A program made the translations under genes and the position numbers. Below, one piece after another: positions 1 to 8,097 of a stretch of 64,000 nucleotides of DNA. Every line of letters begins with the position of its first letter. Position 1 is the stretch's first letter. The stretch comes from Thiofilum flexile DSM 14609 (lineage in GTDB: Bacteria > Pseudomonadota > Gammaproteobacteria > Thiotrichales > Thiotrichaceae), in the NCBI RefSeq assembly GCF_000380185.1, contig NZ_KB904746.1:124001-188000 (forward strand), given 5' to 3'. The notes below the pieces were generated by a model, which had not been told where the DNA came from, did no database searches, and saw only the letters and a list, made by a program, of their open reading frames with translations.

Positions 1-653
1 TGCGTATCGGCAAATACTTGCAGCTCTATATGGCGCGGATTTACCAAATAACGCTCAATGAGTACGGCATCATTACCAAACGATGCTATCGCTTCACGTT
101 TAGCAGCGGCTAATGCAGCATCAAACTCGTCCAATGATTGGACTATGCGCATACCCTTACCGCCCCCACCGGCACTGGCTTTAATCAATTGGGGGTAGCC
201 AATGGCTTGTGATTGCTCACGTAATAGCTCTGGGGATTGATCAGCACCGTGATAGCCCGGCACAAGCGGAACCTGTGCGTTTGCCATTAAGCGCTTGGAC
301 TCACTTTTTAACCCCATCGCAATAATCGCTGAGGTCGGAGGCCCGATGAATACCACACCGGCGGCTTGACACGCTTCAGCAAACTCGGCATTTTCAGACA
401 AAAAACCATAGCCCGGATGTATAGCTTGCGCTCCTGTTATGTGAGCAATTTCTAAAATTTTATCCCCACGCAAATAGCTCTCAGTAGCTGCAGCTTCACC
501 AATCCAATAGGCTTCATCGCAGACCTTAACGTGTTCAGCCCTAGCATCTGCTGTAGAGTAGACTGCAACGGTTTTTATCCCCAAGCGGCGAGCGGTGCGG
601 GCAATACGACAGGCAATTTCACCACGATTAGCTATCAGGATTTTAGTAAACAT
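1..653 (-). CDS. mccA: Acyl-CoA carboxylase biotin carboxylase subunit (methylcrotonyl-CoA carboxylase alpha), 3' part outside window
   Basis: The first 217 residues are visible and the gene continues beyond base 1. The protein begins MFTKILIANRGEIACRI, the classical biotin carboxylase N-terminus, and carries the glycine-rich ATP-grasp loop KASAGGGGKGMR at about residue 160. The family carboxylates biotin with ATP and bicarbonate; the methylcrotonyl-CoA enzyme acts in leucine breakdown. Acetyl-, propionyl- and geranyl-CoA carboxylases share this domain, so the substrate call rests on position: it lies 10 bases downstream of liuB on the same strand, below liuA and liuR. The usual liuC (methylglutaconyl-CoA hydratase) is not found between liuB and this gene. 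The biotinyl domain would lie outside the window. Confidence 0.88.
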   Translation of the reverse strand, partial: MFTKILIANRGEIACRIARTARRLGIKTVAVYSTADARAEHVKVCDEAYWIGEAAATESYLRGDKILEIAHITGAQAIHPGYGFLSENAEFAEACQAAGVVFIGPPTSAIIAMGLKSESKRLMANAQVPLVPGYHGADQSPELLREQSQAIGYPQLIKASAGGGGKGMRIVQSLDEFDAALAAAKREAIASFGNDAVLIERYLVNPRHIELQVFADT

Positions 654-663
654 GATGATCTCC

Positions 664-2271
664 TTACATCCTGAATACGCCAAAAGGCGTCTCTTCAATC
701 GGGGCATTGAGGGCGGTAGATAAACCTAGTGCCAATACGCGACGGGTATCTTTGGGGTCAATAATCCCATCATCCCAGAGGCGAGCACTAGCATAATACG
801 GGTGTCCTTGGTTTTCATATTGCTCACGTAGGGGGCGCTCAAATTCGGCTTGCTCTTCTGCACTCCAACTTTTACCTTGAGCCTCTAAGGTATCACTGCG
901 TACTTGGCTCAATACTTTTGCGGCTTGCTCTCCACCCATGACTGAAATACGGGCATTCGGCCACATCCATAAAAATCGTGCCCCATAGGCTCGTCCACAC
1001 ATAGCATAGTTACCCGCTCCAAAACTCCCGCCAATAATCACGGTGAATTTAGGGACTTTGGCACAGGCTACTGCTGTCACCATTTTGGCACCGTCTTTAG
1101 CAATCCCACCCTGTTCGGCCTTCTTACCGACCATAAAACCGGTAATATTTTGTAAAAAAACCAGTGGGATTTTGCGCTGAGCGCACAGTTCGATGAAATG
1201 TGCTCCTTTGAGTGCTGACTCTGAAAACAAAATACCATTATTAGCTACTATCCCGACTGGATAGCCATGAATATGAGCAAAGCCACAGATCAGGGTACTA
1301 CCATAGAGTTTTTTAAATTCATCAAACTCACTACCATCCACTAGGCGTGCAATCACCTCACGACTATCAAAGGGCTTACGGGCATCGGTAGGAATAAGGC
1401 CATATAACTCTGCTGATGAGTACAAGGGATCACGCGGCGGCTTTAGCGCTATAGTAGGCTTTTTGACCCGATTCAGATGAGTGACCATCTCACGCACCAT
1501 AGAGAGTGCATGGGTATCATTTAAAGCATAATAATCAGCAACCCCTGAAATACGGGCATGGGTATCAGCACCCCCTAGCTCTTCGGCACTGACGACTTCC
1601 CCCGTTGCCGCGCGTACTAGCGGTGGGCCACCTAGAAAGATAGTCCCTTGCTCTTTGACAATAATGCTTTGATCACACATAGCAGGCACATAGGCACCTC
1701 CTGCCGTACAAGACCCCATCACGACCGCAATTTGTGGAATACCTAAAGCAGACATCGTGGCTTGATTATAAAAAATGCGCCCAAAGTGTTCTCGATCTGG
1801 AAAAACCTCATCTTGTAGGGGCAAAAAGGCCCCACCAGAATCGACCAAATAAATACAGGGTAAGTGATTTTCAAGGGCTATCGCTTGAGCACGTAAATGC
1901 TTTTTGACAGTCAAAGGGAAGTAAGTCCCACCTTTTACGGTGGCATCATTGGCTACCACCATACACTCTTGCCCACTTACACGGCCAATGCCGATAATAA
2001 TACCCGCTGCGGGTACTTCATTATTGTATAAACCAAAAGCGGCGAATTGAGATAGTTCTAAAAACGGTGAGCCTTTATCGAGGAGTAGTTGGATACGTTC
2101 ACGAGGTAATAACTTGCCGCGCTCTAGATGTTTTTGTCGCGCTTTTTCCCCGCCCCCTAAACTAAGCTGTGCAACCTTGGCATATAAATCATCTACCTGA
2201 GTTTGCATATGGGCGGCATTGAGACGGAATTCTTCGGAACGTGGATTCACTGTGCTGCTGAGTATAGCCAT
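664..2271 (-). CDS. liuB: Methylcrotonyl-CoA carboxylase carboxyltransferase (beta) subunit
   Basis: A 535-residue carboxyltransferase of the crotonase fold, the usual length for MccB/LiuB. It transfers the carboxyl group from carboxybiotin to 3-methylcrotonyl-CoA, the fourth step of leucine degradation. Recognisable elements are [20 protein letters not shown] near residue 40, VDSGGAFLP near 145, and the C-terminal [16 protein letters not shown], typical of MCC/GCC beta subunits. It sits 26 bases below liuA and 10 bases above the biotin carboxylase gene, so the three are almost certainly one transcript. Geranyl-CoA carboxylase (AtuC) is the main alternative; the isovaleryl-CoA dehydrogenase next door favours the leucine route. 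Confidence 0.92.
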   Translation of the reverse strand: MAILSSTVNPRSEEFRLNAAHMQTQVDDLYAKVAQLSLGGGEKARQKHLERGKLLPRERIQLLLDKGSPFLELSQFAAFGLYNNEVPAAGIIIGIGRVSGQECMVVANDATVKGGTYFPLTVKKHLRAQAIALENHLPCIYLVDSGGAFLPLQDEVFPDREHFGRIFYNQATMSALGIPQIAVVMGSCTAGGAYVPAMCDQSIIVKEQGTIFLGGPPLVRAATGEVVSAEELGGADTHARISGVADYYALNDTHALSMVREMVTHLNRVKKPTIALKPPRDPLYSSAELYGLIPTDARKPFDSREVIARLVDGSEFDEFKKLYGSTLICGFAHIHGYPVGIVANNGILFSESALKGAHFIELCAQRKIPLVFLQNITGFMVGKKAEQGGIAKDGAKMVTAVACAKVPKFTVIIGGSFGAGNYAMCGRAYGARFLWMWPNARISVMGGEQAAKVLSQVRSDTLEAQGKSWSAEEQAEFERPLREQYENQGHPYYASARLWDDGIIDPKDTRRVLALGLSTALNAPIEETPFGVFRM

Positions 2272-2297
2272 GATCTCCCCCCTTATAGTGTCACCCG

Positions 2298-3461
2298 TTA
2301 GTGGGTTTCATTAAATAACTCGCGCCCAATCAGCATACGCCGAATTTCGGAAGTCCCCGCACCTATTTCATAGAGCTTAGCATCACGCAATAGGCGTCCG
2401 GTCGGATAGTCATTCATATAACCATTTCCCCCCAGAATTTGAATGGCATCGAGCGCCATTTGAGTAGCCTTTTCAGCGGAATATAAGATCGCCCCTGCTG
2501 CATCTTTGCGGGTTGTTTCACCACGATCACAGGCTGCTCCGACTGCATACACATAGGCTTTGCAAGCATTGAGTGTGGTATACATATCCGCCAATTTGCC
2601 TTGAATGAGCTGAAACTCACCAATGCTTTGCCCAAACTGTTTACGCTCATGAATATAGGGAAGCACCACATCCATACAGGCTTGCATAATGCCTAAAGGC
2701 CCGCCCGCTAAAACGGCTCGCTCATAGTCAAGACCACTCATTAATACCGCTGCCCCGCGCCCCACTTGACCGAGTACATTGTCCTCAGGTACTTCAACAT
2801 CCTCGAATACTAGCTCTCCCGTATTCGAGCCGCGCATGCCTAACTTGTCGAGCTTTTGTGCTACTGTAAAACCAAAGCTTTTTTCTACAATAAAGGCCGT
2901 CATACCCTTAGAGCCTGCTTGCGGATCGGTTTTGGCATACACCACAATGACATGCGCATCAGGGCCATTGGTAATCCACATTTTCGTGCCATTGAGGATA
3001 TACTTATCCCCTCTTTTCTCAGCCCGCATCCGCATACTCACAACATCTGAACCCGCATTCGGCTCAGACATGGCTAAAGCACCAATATGCTCACCACTAA
3101 TCAGTTTGGGTAGGTATTTTTGTTTTTGGGTTTCGGTGCCATGACGATTAATTTGATTCACGCAGAGATTAGAGTGTGCGCCATAGCTCAAACCGATGGA
3201 CGCGGAGGCGCGGCTAATTTCTTCCATCGCCACAATATGAGCCAGATAACTCATACCACTGCCACCATACTCCTCAGGCGCAGTAATCCCTAATAAGCCC
3301 ATTGCACCAAACTCAGGCCAAAGCTGATTAGGGAACTCATTCAAACGATCCACTTCTGCGGCAAGAGGGGCAATTTTAGCACTCGCAAAGTCACGTACTG
3401 CATCGCGCAATAGCTCTATCGTTCCCCCTAGAGCAAAGTTTAAAGTAGGATAATAACTCAT
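2298..3461 (-). CDS. liuA: Isovaleryl-CoA dehydrogenase
   Basis: A 387-residue FAD acyl-CoA dehydrogenase, full length. It oxidises isovaleryl-CoA to 3-methylcrotonyl-CoA and passes electrons to ETF. Family signatures include [14 protein letters not shown] near residue 130, KMWITNG near 158, and the C-terminal [20 protein letters not shown] followed by [12 protein letters not shown]. The product is the substrate of the carboxylase encoded by the next two genes. The start ATG at 3461 is preceded by a purine-rich AGAAGGAGA. Between it and liuR lies a long inverted-repeat element (3491-3620) and, beyond it, a candidate operator-promoter at 3685-3713, so the element would lie in the 5' untranslated region if that promoter is used. 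Confidence 0.93.
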   Translation of the reverse strand: MSYYPTLNFALGGTIELLRDAVRDFASAKIAPLAAEVDRLNEFPNQLWPEFGAMGLLGITAPEEYGGSGMSYLAHIVAMEEISRASASIGLSYGAHSNLCVNQINRHGTETQKQKYLPKLISGEHIGALAMSEPNAGSDVVSMRMRAEKRGDKYILNGTKMWITNGPDAHVIVVYAKTDPQAGSKGMTAFIVEKSFGFTVAQKLDKLGMRGSNTGELVFEDVEVPEDNVLGQVGRGAAVLMSGLDYERAVLAGGPLGIMQACMDVVLPYIHERKQFGQSIGEFQLIQGKLADMYTTLNACKAYVYAVGAACDRGETTRKDAAGAILYSAEKATQMALDAIQILGGNGYMNDYPTGRLLRDAKLYEIGAGTSEIRRMLIGRELFNETH

Positions 3462-3490
3462 GATTAACCTTCTCCTTCTCTAGCGTTACT

Positions 3491-3620
3491 AAGTACTTGA
3501 GCCAAAGTAATTGGGTATTTCTGGAGCAGTCTTGGCGGCATGAATGCCGCCTTGTAGCGTACAAGGATGTATTCACAGCGACTGCGTAAGAAATACCCAA
3601 TTACTTTGATATACCTACTT
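3491..3620 (+). repeat. Dispersed palindromic element, copy 1
   Basis: Perfect 20-bp inverted arms (3503-3522 and 3589-3608) end in GGGTATTTCT / AGAAATACCC. Inside are a 6-bp stem GCAGTC/GACTGC, an 8-bp hairpin GGCGGCAT-GA-ATGCCGCC (3534-3551), and the hairpin CTTGTA-GCG-TACAAG (3551-3565). A second copy with the same core lies at 48127-48238, but its outer arms have a different sequence that is still self-complementary. Weak extra pairing (AAGTA/TACTT) extends to 3491 and 3620. The element lies between liuR and liuA and could act as a terminator for liuR or a leader structure for liuA. It resembles widespread short palindromic intergenic repeats rather than a coding element. Confidence 0.85.
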
Positions 3621-3684
3621 ACTATCATTTTTTTAGTTGAATTAAAAAGGTAGTTAGGCTGATTGATTTAACTATCAGTTAATC

Positions 3685-3713
3685 ATCTTAGATTGCACTT
3701 ACGTAAGCGTCAA
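3685..3713 (-). promoter_or_regulatory. Candidate LiuR-controlled promoter of liuA
   Basis: On the minus strand TTGACG (3713-3708) is followed after 17 bases by TAAGAT (3690-3685), a reasonable sigma70 promoter. The spacer starts with the palindrome CTTACGTAAG (3698-3707). MerR-family activators bind palindromes in the spacer between -35 and -10, and the same word TTGACGCTTACGT recurs upstream of liuR at 4253. The spacer is 17 bp rather than the 19-20 bp usual for MerR activators, which fits repression as well as activation. Assignment to LiuR is inferred. Confidence 0.55.
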
Positions 3714-3757
3714 TTAAAATACAATCGCTAGGGTCGTTATTTATTGCATTTAAGTCT

Positions 3758-4198
3758 TTAGGTTAATGAAGTACCTGAAGAATCATCACCTTCTAGAATC
3801 TTTAAAGTAGCGGTTGCTCTATTATAAACACGCTCAATTTCAGCAATGGACATATCCACATCATAACGCTGTTGTTTCAGGGACTCTAAACGCTCGTCTA
3901 GTTTGGTCAATAAATATTTTAGCTGTTTGATCTCACCCGATTGATCATGTGGTAGATGAGCACCTAATTGATTAGAATCATAAAGATCAAATAGCTCTTT
4001 GGCCTCTGCAAGACTGATCCCAATACGCTTAGCTCGCAAAACTAAACGTAGGCGCACTCGATCTCGATCAGAATAAATACGTCGATTACCATCCCTTATG
4101 GGCGCTAATAAGCCGAGTTCTTCATATAACCGAATGGCTCGCGGAGTCACATCATATGTCTTAGCCAAATCCGAAATGGTATAGGTTTTTGGTTCCAT
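3758..4198 (-). CDS. liuR: MerR-family regulator, probable LiuR
   Basis: 146 residues with an N-terminal MerR winged helix (YTISDLAKTYDVTPRAIRLYEELGLL, residues 6-31, the tail of this being the recognition region) and a C-terminal coiled coil (about residues 85-130) for dimerisation. No metal-binding cysteine cluster is present, which separates it from the metal-sensing MerR proteins and fits the LiuR branch that controls leucine and branched-chain acid catabolism. It lies upstream of liuA on the same strand, separated by 296 bases holding a palindromic repeat and a candidate operator. A second, longer palindrome lies upstream of its own start at 4259-4274. The ligand cannot be read from sequence. 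Confidence 0.85.
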   Translation of the reverse strand: MEPKTYTISDLAKTYDVTPRAIRLYEELGLLAPIRDGNRRIYSDRDRVRLRLVLRAKRIGISLAEAKELFDLYDSNQLGAHLPHDQSGEIKQLKYLLTKLDERLESLKQQRYDVDMSIAEIERVYNRATATLKILEGDDSSGTSLT

Positions 4199-4252
4199 GC
4201 TTGCACAACATCCGTGAATTTAACTAGGATGGTTAAACTAAATTTAAAAAAT

Positions 4253-4274
4253 TTGACGCTTACGTTAACGTAAG
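4253..4274. promoter_or_regulatory. Candidate LiuR operator in the liuR upstream region
   Basis: TTGACG (4253-4258) is followed directly by the perfect 16-bp palindrome CTTACGTTAACGTAAG (4259-4274). The same TTGACGCTTACGT word occurs in opposite orientation upstream of liuA. The site lies between liuR (minus strand) and the mutase relic plus hydroxyacyl-CoA dehydrogenase gene (plus strand), so it could control both directions. On the plus strand GATAAT follows after 15 bases, a marginal spacing. Confidence 0.55.
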
Positions 4275-4479
4275 ATAATTTATAACAAACGATTGCATAG
4301 CGCAAATAGCACAGTTGACACTTGTTTAAACCACCTTCAACTTTTATATTTGCATACCTACCACCCAACGCTAGGGACAGCTGCTTACTATGTCGGTATT
4401 ACCTACGGTTTTAGGTATTCACTCCCCACAAAATACCCTATCAAATATAAGACTTATCAAGGCATTAAGTGGGCTTGAA

Positions 4480-4852
4480 TGCCCTATTGCACGAGTTACT
4501 GTATTAGGTGCTATGGAAACTGACTATCTGCGTGGTAAAATTAAAAATGAATCTATGTACTACTATGAGTATAAAAAATATGAGGGCAGTTTACCCACCG
4601 TTAGGGGTCATACTTTTACTAACCCTGTAGGGTTGGAAGCGTGTAAAACTGAATCGGCTTGCACCCATGATAGAGAAAAACAAAGTCAAATTAAACGTTT
4701 AGCTTATTCAGATTCTGCCTTAAATACTATTAAACAAGCGGTTATTGATAATCAAGAGATTTTTACGATGTTAGTCGCAGCAGCACTGCTCGCTAGGGCA
4801 ACGTTCTCATGCCTTACACATCCTCAATGGTCAATAGCGTCGTAATATGTAG
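4480..4852 (+). pseudogene. Decayed C-terminal remnant of a B12-dependent acyl-CoA mutase (IcmF/methylmalonyl-CoA mutase family)
   Basis: An open frame of 151 codons (4390-4845) contains, from about 4500, LGAMETDYLRGKI, ESMYYYEYKK and EKQSQIKRL, then AVIDNQEIF. These follow the order of the C-terminal part of the large catalytic domain of methylmalonyl-CoA mutase and fused isobutyryl-CoA mutase. The frame then drifts. In another frame 4808-4852 reads SHALHILNGQ-stop-RRNM-stop, matching the family ending THALYEVGGQYRRNM with TAC changed to TAG. So a frameshift and an in-frame stop are visible, and the upstream catalytic and B12 domains are missing. The stretch 4390-4480 has no visible homology. 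The relic precedes a hydroxyacyl-CoA dehydrogenase gene by 9 bases, so it was probably once part of a branched-chain acyl-CoA operon. Confidence 0.78.
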
Positions 4853-4861
4853 GAGCTAAAC

Positions 4862-5719
4862 ATGTCTATTAAAACTATCGGTGTTATTGGTTCGGGGACA
4901 ATGGGTAATGGTATTGCTCAGGTGTTTGCTATGTATGGCTTTAAAGTAGTATTAAATGACCTCAATGAAACCATTATTAACCGAGGTCTAAAAACCATTG
5001 ACACGGGCCTAGAGCGCCTTATTAAAAAAGAATCGATTACAACAGATCAAAAATCAAGCATATTAGCTAATATTAAGCCTACCACAGAATTAAAAGCCTT
5101 AGCTGATGTTGATATTGTGGTGGAGGCTGCTAGTGAGCGTTTGGAAATAAAAGCCGATTTATTCCGCCGTTTAGATAGTATTTGTAAACCCAGCACACTC
5201 TTGGCCTCTAATACCTCCTCTATTTCCTTAACACGTATTGCGCGTGAAACGAAGCGCCCCGATAAAGTAATCGGTATGCACTTTATGAATCCCGTTCCGA
5301 TCATGAATTTGGTCGAGATTATTCGCGCTTTACAAACCAGTGAAATGACTTATCAAATCGTCACCGATTTAGCCAAAAGTATCGAAAAAACGCCTGTTAC
5401 GGTGAATGATAGTGTGGGCTTTGTCTCTAATCGGATTTTAATGCCAATGATTAATGAGGCTATTTATACTTTATATGAAGGGGTGGCGACTGCTGAGGCC
5501 ATTGATGAGATTATGAAACTAGGCATGGGTCATCCTATGGGGCCTTTAACACTGGCTGACTTAATCGGTTTAGATACTTGCCTAACGATTATGGAAATAC
5601 TTCATGAGGGTTTTGGTCATGGTAAATATAATCCCTGCCCTTTACTGCGCCGTATGGTAGATGCCGGTTATCTAGGACGCAAAACAGGACGTGGTTTTTA
5701 TGTCTATGAGCAGAAATAA
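4862..5719 (+). CDS. hbd: 3-hydroxyacyl-CoA (3-hydroxybutyryl-CoA) dehydrogenase
   Basis: A 285-residue stand-alone 3-hydroxyacyl-CoA dehydrogenase, full length. The N-terminal Rossmann fold has GVIGSGTMGNGIAQVFA (residues 7-23); ASNTSSIS and IGMHFMNPVP near 115-145 supply catalytic Ser and His; the C-terminal domain ends YLGRKTGRGFYVYE. It interconverts 3-hydroxybutyryl-CoA and acetoacetyl-CoA with NAD(P). A ribosome binding site (TAGGAG) precedes the ATG, and it overlaps the true end of the decayed mutase relic region. Its place beside liuR suggests a role in branched-chain or short-chain acyl-CoA oxidation, though polyhydroxybutyrate metabolism is possible. Confidence 0.9.
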   Translation: MSIKTIGVIGSGTMGNGIAQVFAMYGFKVVLNDLNETIINRGLKTIDTGLERLIKKESITTDQKSSILANIKPTTELKALADVDIVVEAASERLEIKADLFRRLDSICKPSTLLASNTSSISLTRIARETKRPDKVIGMHFMNPVPIMNLVEIIRALQTSEMTYQIVTDLAKSIEKTPVTVNDSVGFVSNRILMPMINEAIYTLYEGVATAEAIDEIMKLGMGHPMGPLTLADLIGLDTCLTIMEILHEGFGHGKYNPCPLLRRMVDAGYLGRKTGRGFYVYEQK

Positions 5720-5826
5720 GAGTAAGGGGTAGTATTTAACCCATCCTAATATCCATTTAGTTTGAGCAGATGTATTCTCCTAAGCGTCTAAGTCAAGTAA
5801 CAGAAGTGATTGAAAAGGTAAAAATC

Positions 5827-6084
5827 ATGAAACTTAAAACCTTTGCTGCTCTAGTAGCTCCCCTTGGCTTAGCCTTGTTTATGACGGGTTGTAACGATCC
5901 CTATCATGGCCCCGCCTATGCTAGTGTGACGGTCGCCACTCCGATCTATGGTCGTGGTCATCATCGTCCTTATTATGGCTATGGCCCGCGTTATTATAAC
6001 CCGCGCTATGCCCGCCCCTTACCACCCCGTGGCGGCTGTTATGGTAAGGGCTGTCGCCCAATGCCACCCCGTCATTGGCGCTAA
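5827..6084 (+). CDS. Small secreted lipoprotein, Tyr/Pro/His/Arg-rich
   Basis: 85 residues starting MKLKTF; I prefer ATG 5827 over the upstream in-frame ATG 5770 because it gives a clean lipoprotein signal peptide ending FMTGC (lipobox, Cys about residue 22). The mature part is low complexity, with repeated Tyr-Gly-Pro, Arg-Pro and His, plus two further cysteines in GGCYGKGCRP. No function is recognisable. Similar short basic, tyrosine-rich lipoproteins are common and uncharacterised in Gammaproteobacteria. It follows hbd by 107 bases and converges with tmcA. Confidence 0.7.
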   Translation: MKLKTFAALVAPLGLALFMTGCNDPYHGPAYASVTVATPIYGRGHHRPYYGYGPRYYNPRYARPLPPRGGCYGKGCRPMPPRHWR

Positions 6085-6107
6085 CACAAAACTATAAGCT
6101 TAGAGAC

Positions 6108-7724
6108 TCAATGGCTTATAGTTTGAGTTAACACTTCTGCCGCGCGGGTATTTAATGTGAGTACCTGCACGGCGGCATAAGCTCCGCTCGCCCTATCACG
6201 TTTAAAGCCTTTACGTATTAATGCAAAACCTAATTGTTCCCAAAACCGAATTAGCTCAGGTGTCGCAGCATAACTCACCCCCATATAATCCACTTGTTTT
6301 TGCCTTGCATAGTCAATTAAATAGCCCACTAAATACTGACCTAATCCCTGCCCCTGATATTGATCCAATACCGCAATACGCATAATGCGCTCACAGCTTA
6401 ATTCAGCCGCTCGTGGAATTTTTGCATGCCAAGTTAAAGTTTGCGGCAACAAATGCCCTTGTGGTCGCCGTTTACCCTCTAATACCCACTGAGTCATTGC
6501 TGGGTCAAAACCACCTTCTCGTGATAATAAAGCTACTGCTAATACCTCATGATCCTGCATGAGAATATGTACTGAAACATTAGGTGCATCTAAGAGCTGG
6601 CGTAAATCAGAAGGGCGAGTTTGATAATGGGCGTTTACTAATAAAAGAAATATTTTTTGTAATAGTTGCTCATTATCTAATAACTCAGCTTGAGTCACGA
6701 CTCGATAATATAAAGAGCGACTCTTATCATATGAAGCTTTATGCTCTTGTAAATTACTCTGCCCTAATAATAGTGAATTATTTAATAGTGCCTCTAAGTC
6801 ATCATCACTAGCCCAGCGCACTGGCTGCTTCAGTGTAATCAATTGCCAATTTGCATGATGCTCTGCTAATCGTTTTTTAAATTTTAAAATAAAACCACGT
6901 CCACTGCCCTCATACCCTTGTACTGTCGTGGCATAAATGACTCGTGAATAGTGGTCGCACATTTGTAGTAAGAGCGGAATAGGAATACTCGCCGCCTCAT
7001 CCACCATTAATACCTGACTAGGTGCTAAGGTTTGTAATAACTCATCTGGAGCTAAAAAATTGAGTGGGCTATTTTGTGTTTTATAATATTCTGTCTCTAA
7101 GGCTTGAATAGCACTTTTACGTGGGGCAGTAATTAAAACTTTTAACCCCTCACTAGTTAACTGAGCCGCTAATGCACCTAATACAGTGGATTTACCCCGC
7201 CCCCGATCAGCTAATATTAAACTAATCCCCTCGTGTGTTTTTAACTGCTTAAGTGCTTGCGTTTGATCCTGAGTGAATTGCCAGTTATTAATAACCATAG
7301 GGGCTGGATTTAATGGTGTAGGCAAAGGTGTACTTGTATCTAGCCAATTAATAGCAGCACAGGATTGCCAATAGGCTAGAAAACGCTGGATAAAACGCCC
7401 TTGTATAGGAGCTGTTTCAAATAGATAGGGAATAAAACGCTTATAGTCGGGGTCTGGAAAATTTGCCCACTCTTGCAAAGCGGGAGTGAGTACTATTAAT
7501 ACTCCACCACCACGAGTCGTACCCGCACTGAGGGCTAGCGCATTACTATCTAGTCCTTGATGGGCATCAAACACTAATGCATCTAAGGTTAGCCCTAAAA
7601 CACTAGGCGCTTTGTGGATAGGTATCCATCTAATAGCCTTAGGATCATGAGTACTCAGTAAGTAGTGCGCGGTTTGTTGACACCAGTCATGTGTACCACT
7701 GAGCACCCAGATACGCCGCTGCAT
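6108..7724 (-). CDS. tmcA: tRNA(Met) cytidine acetyltransferase TmcA, lacking the C-terminal tRNA-binding domain
   Basis: 538 residues. TmcA makes N4-acetylcytidine at the wobble base of elongator tRNA-Met using acetyl-CoA and ATP. Visible are the N-terminal TmcA domain, an RNA-helicase-like ATPase with Walker A LADRGRGKST (171-180) and Walker B-like VLMVDEAASIPIPLL, then a GNAT domain with DQYQGQGLGQYLVGYL. The E. coli enzyme is about 670 residues; here the protein stops shortly after the GNAT domain, so the terminal tRNA-binding region of about 110 residues is missing, and the space beyond is occupied by another gene. It starts 6 bases after the PII gene and is likely co-transcribed with nadE and the PII gene. 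Confidence 0.88.
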   Translation of the reverse strand: MQRRIWVLSGTHDWCQQTAHYLLSTHDPKAIRWIPIHKAPSVLGLTLDALVFDAHQGLDSNALALSAGTTRGGGVLIVLTPALQEWANFPDPDYKRFIPYLFETAPIQGRFIQRFLAYWQSCAAINWLDTSTPLPTPLNPAPMVINNWQFTQDQTQALKQLKTHEGISLILADRGRGKSTVLGALAAQLTSEGLKVLITAPRKSAIQALETEYYKTQNSPLNFLAPDELLQTLAPSQVLMVDEAASIPIPLLLQMCDHYSRVIYATTVQGYEGSGRGFILKFKKRLAEHHANWQLITLKQPVRWASDDDLEALLNNSLLLGQSNLQEHKASYDKSRSLYYRVVTQAELLDNEQLLQKIFLLLVNAHYQTRPSDLRQLLDAPNVSVHILMQDHEVLAVALLSREGGFDPAMTQWVLEGKRRPQGHLLPQTLTWHAKIPRAAELSCERIMRIAVLDQYQGQGLGQYLVGYLIDYARQKQVDYMGVSYAATPELIRFWEQLGFALIRKGFKRDRASGAYAAVQVLTLNTRAAEVLTQTISH

Positions 7725-7730
7725 TTTACC

Positions 7731-8078
<348 letters not shown>

Positions 8079-8097
8079 TCAATTAACTTTATCTTCT

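Noticed and set aside
2779-3144. Plus-strand frame of 121 codons inside liuA
   Set aside because: It is antisense to a clear acyl-CoA dehydrogenase with full motif content; the composition and lack of a ribosome binding site mark it as a shadow.
4147-4368. Minus-strand frame upstream of liuR
   Set aside because: It runs through the candidate operator and promoter into liuR out of frame; no homology or start signal.
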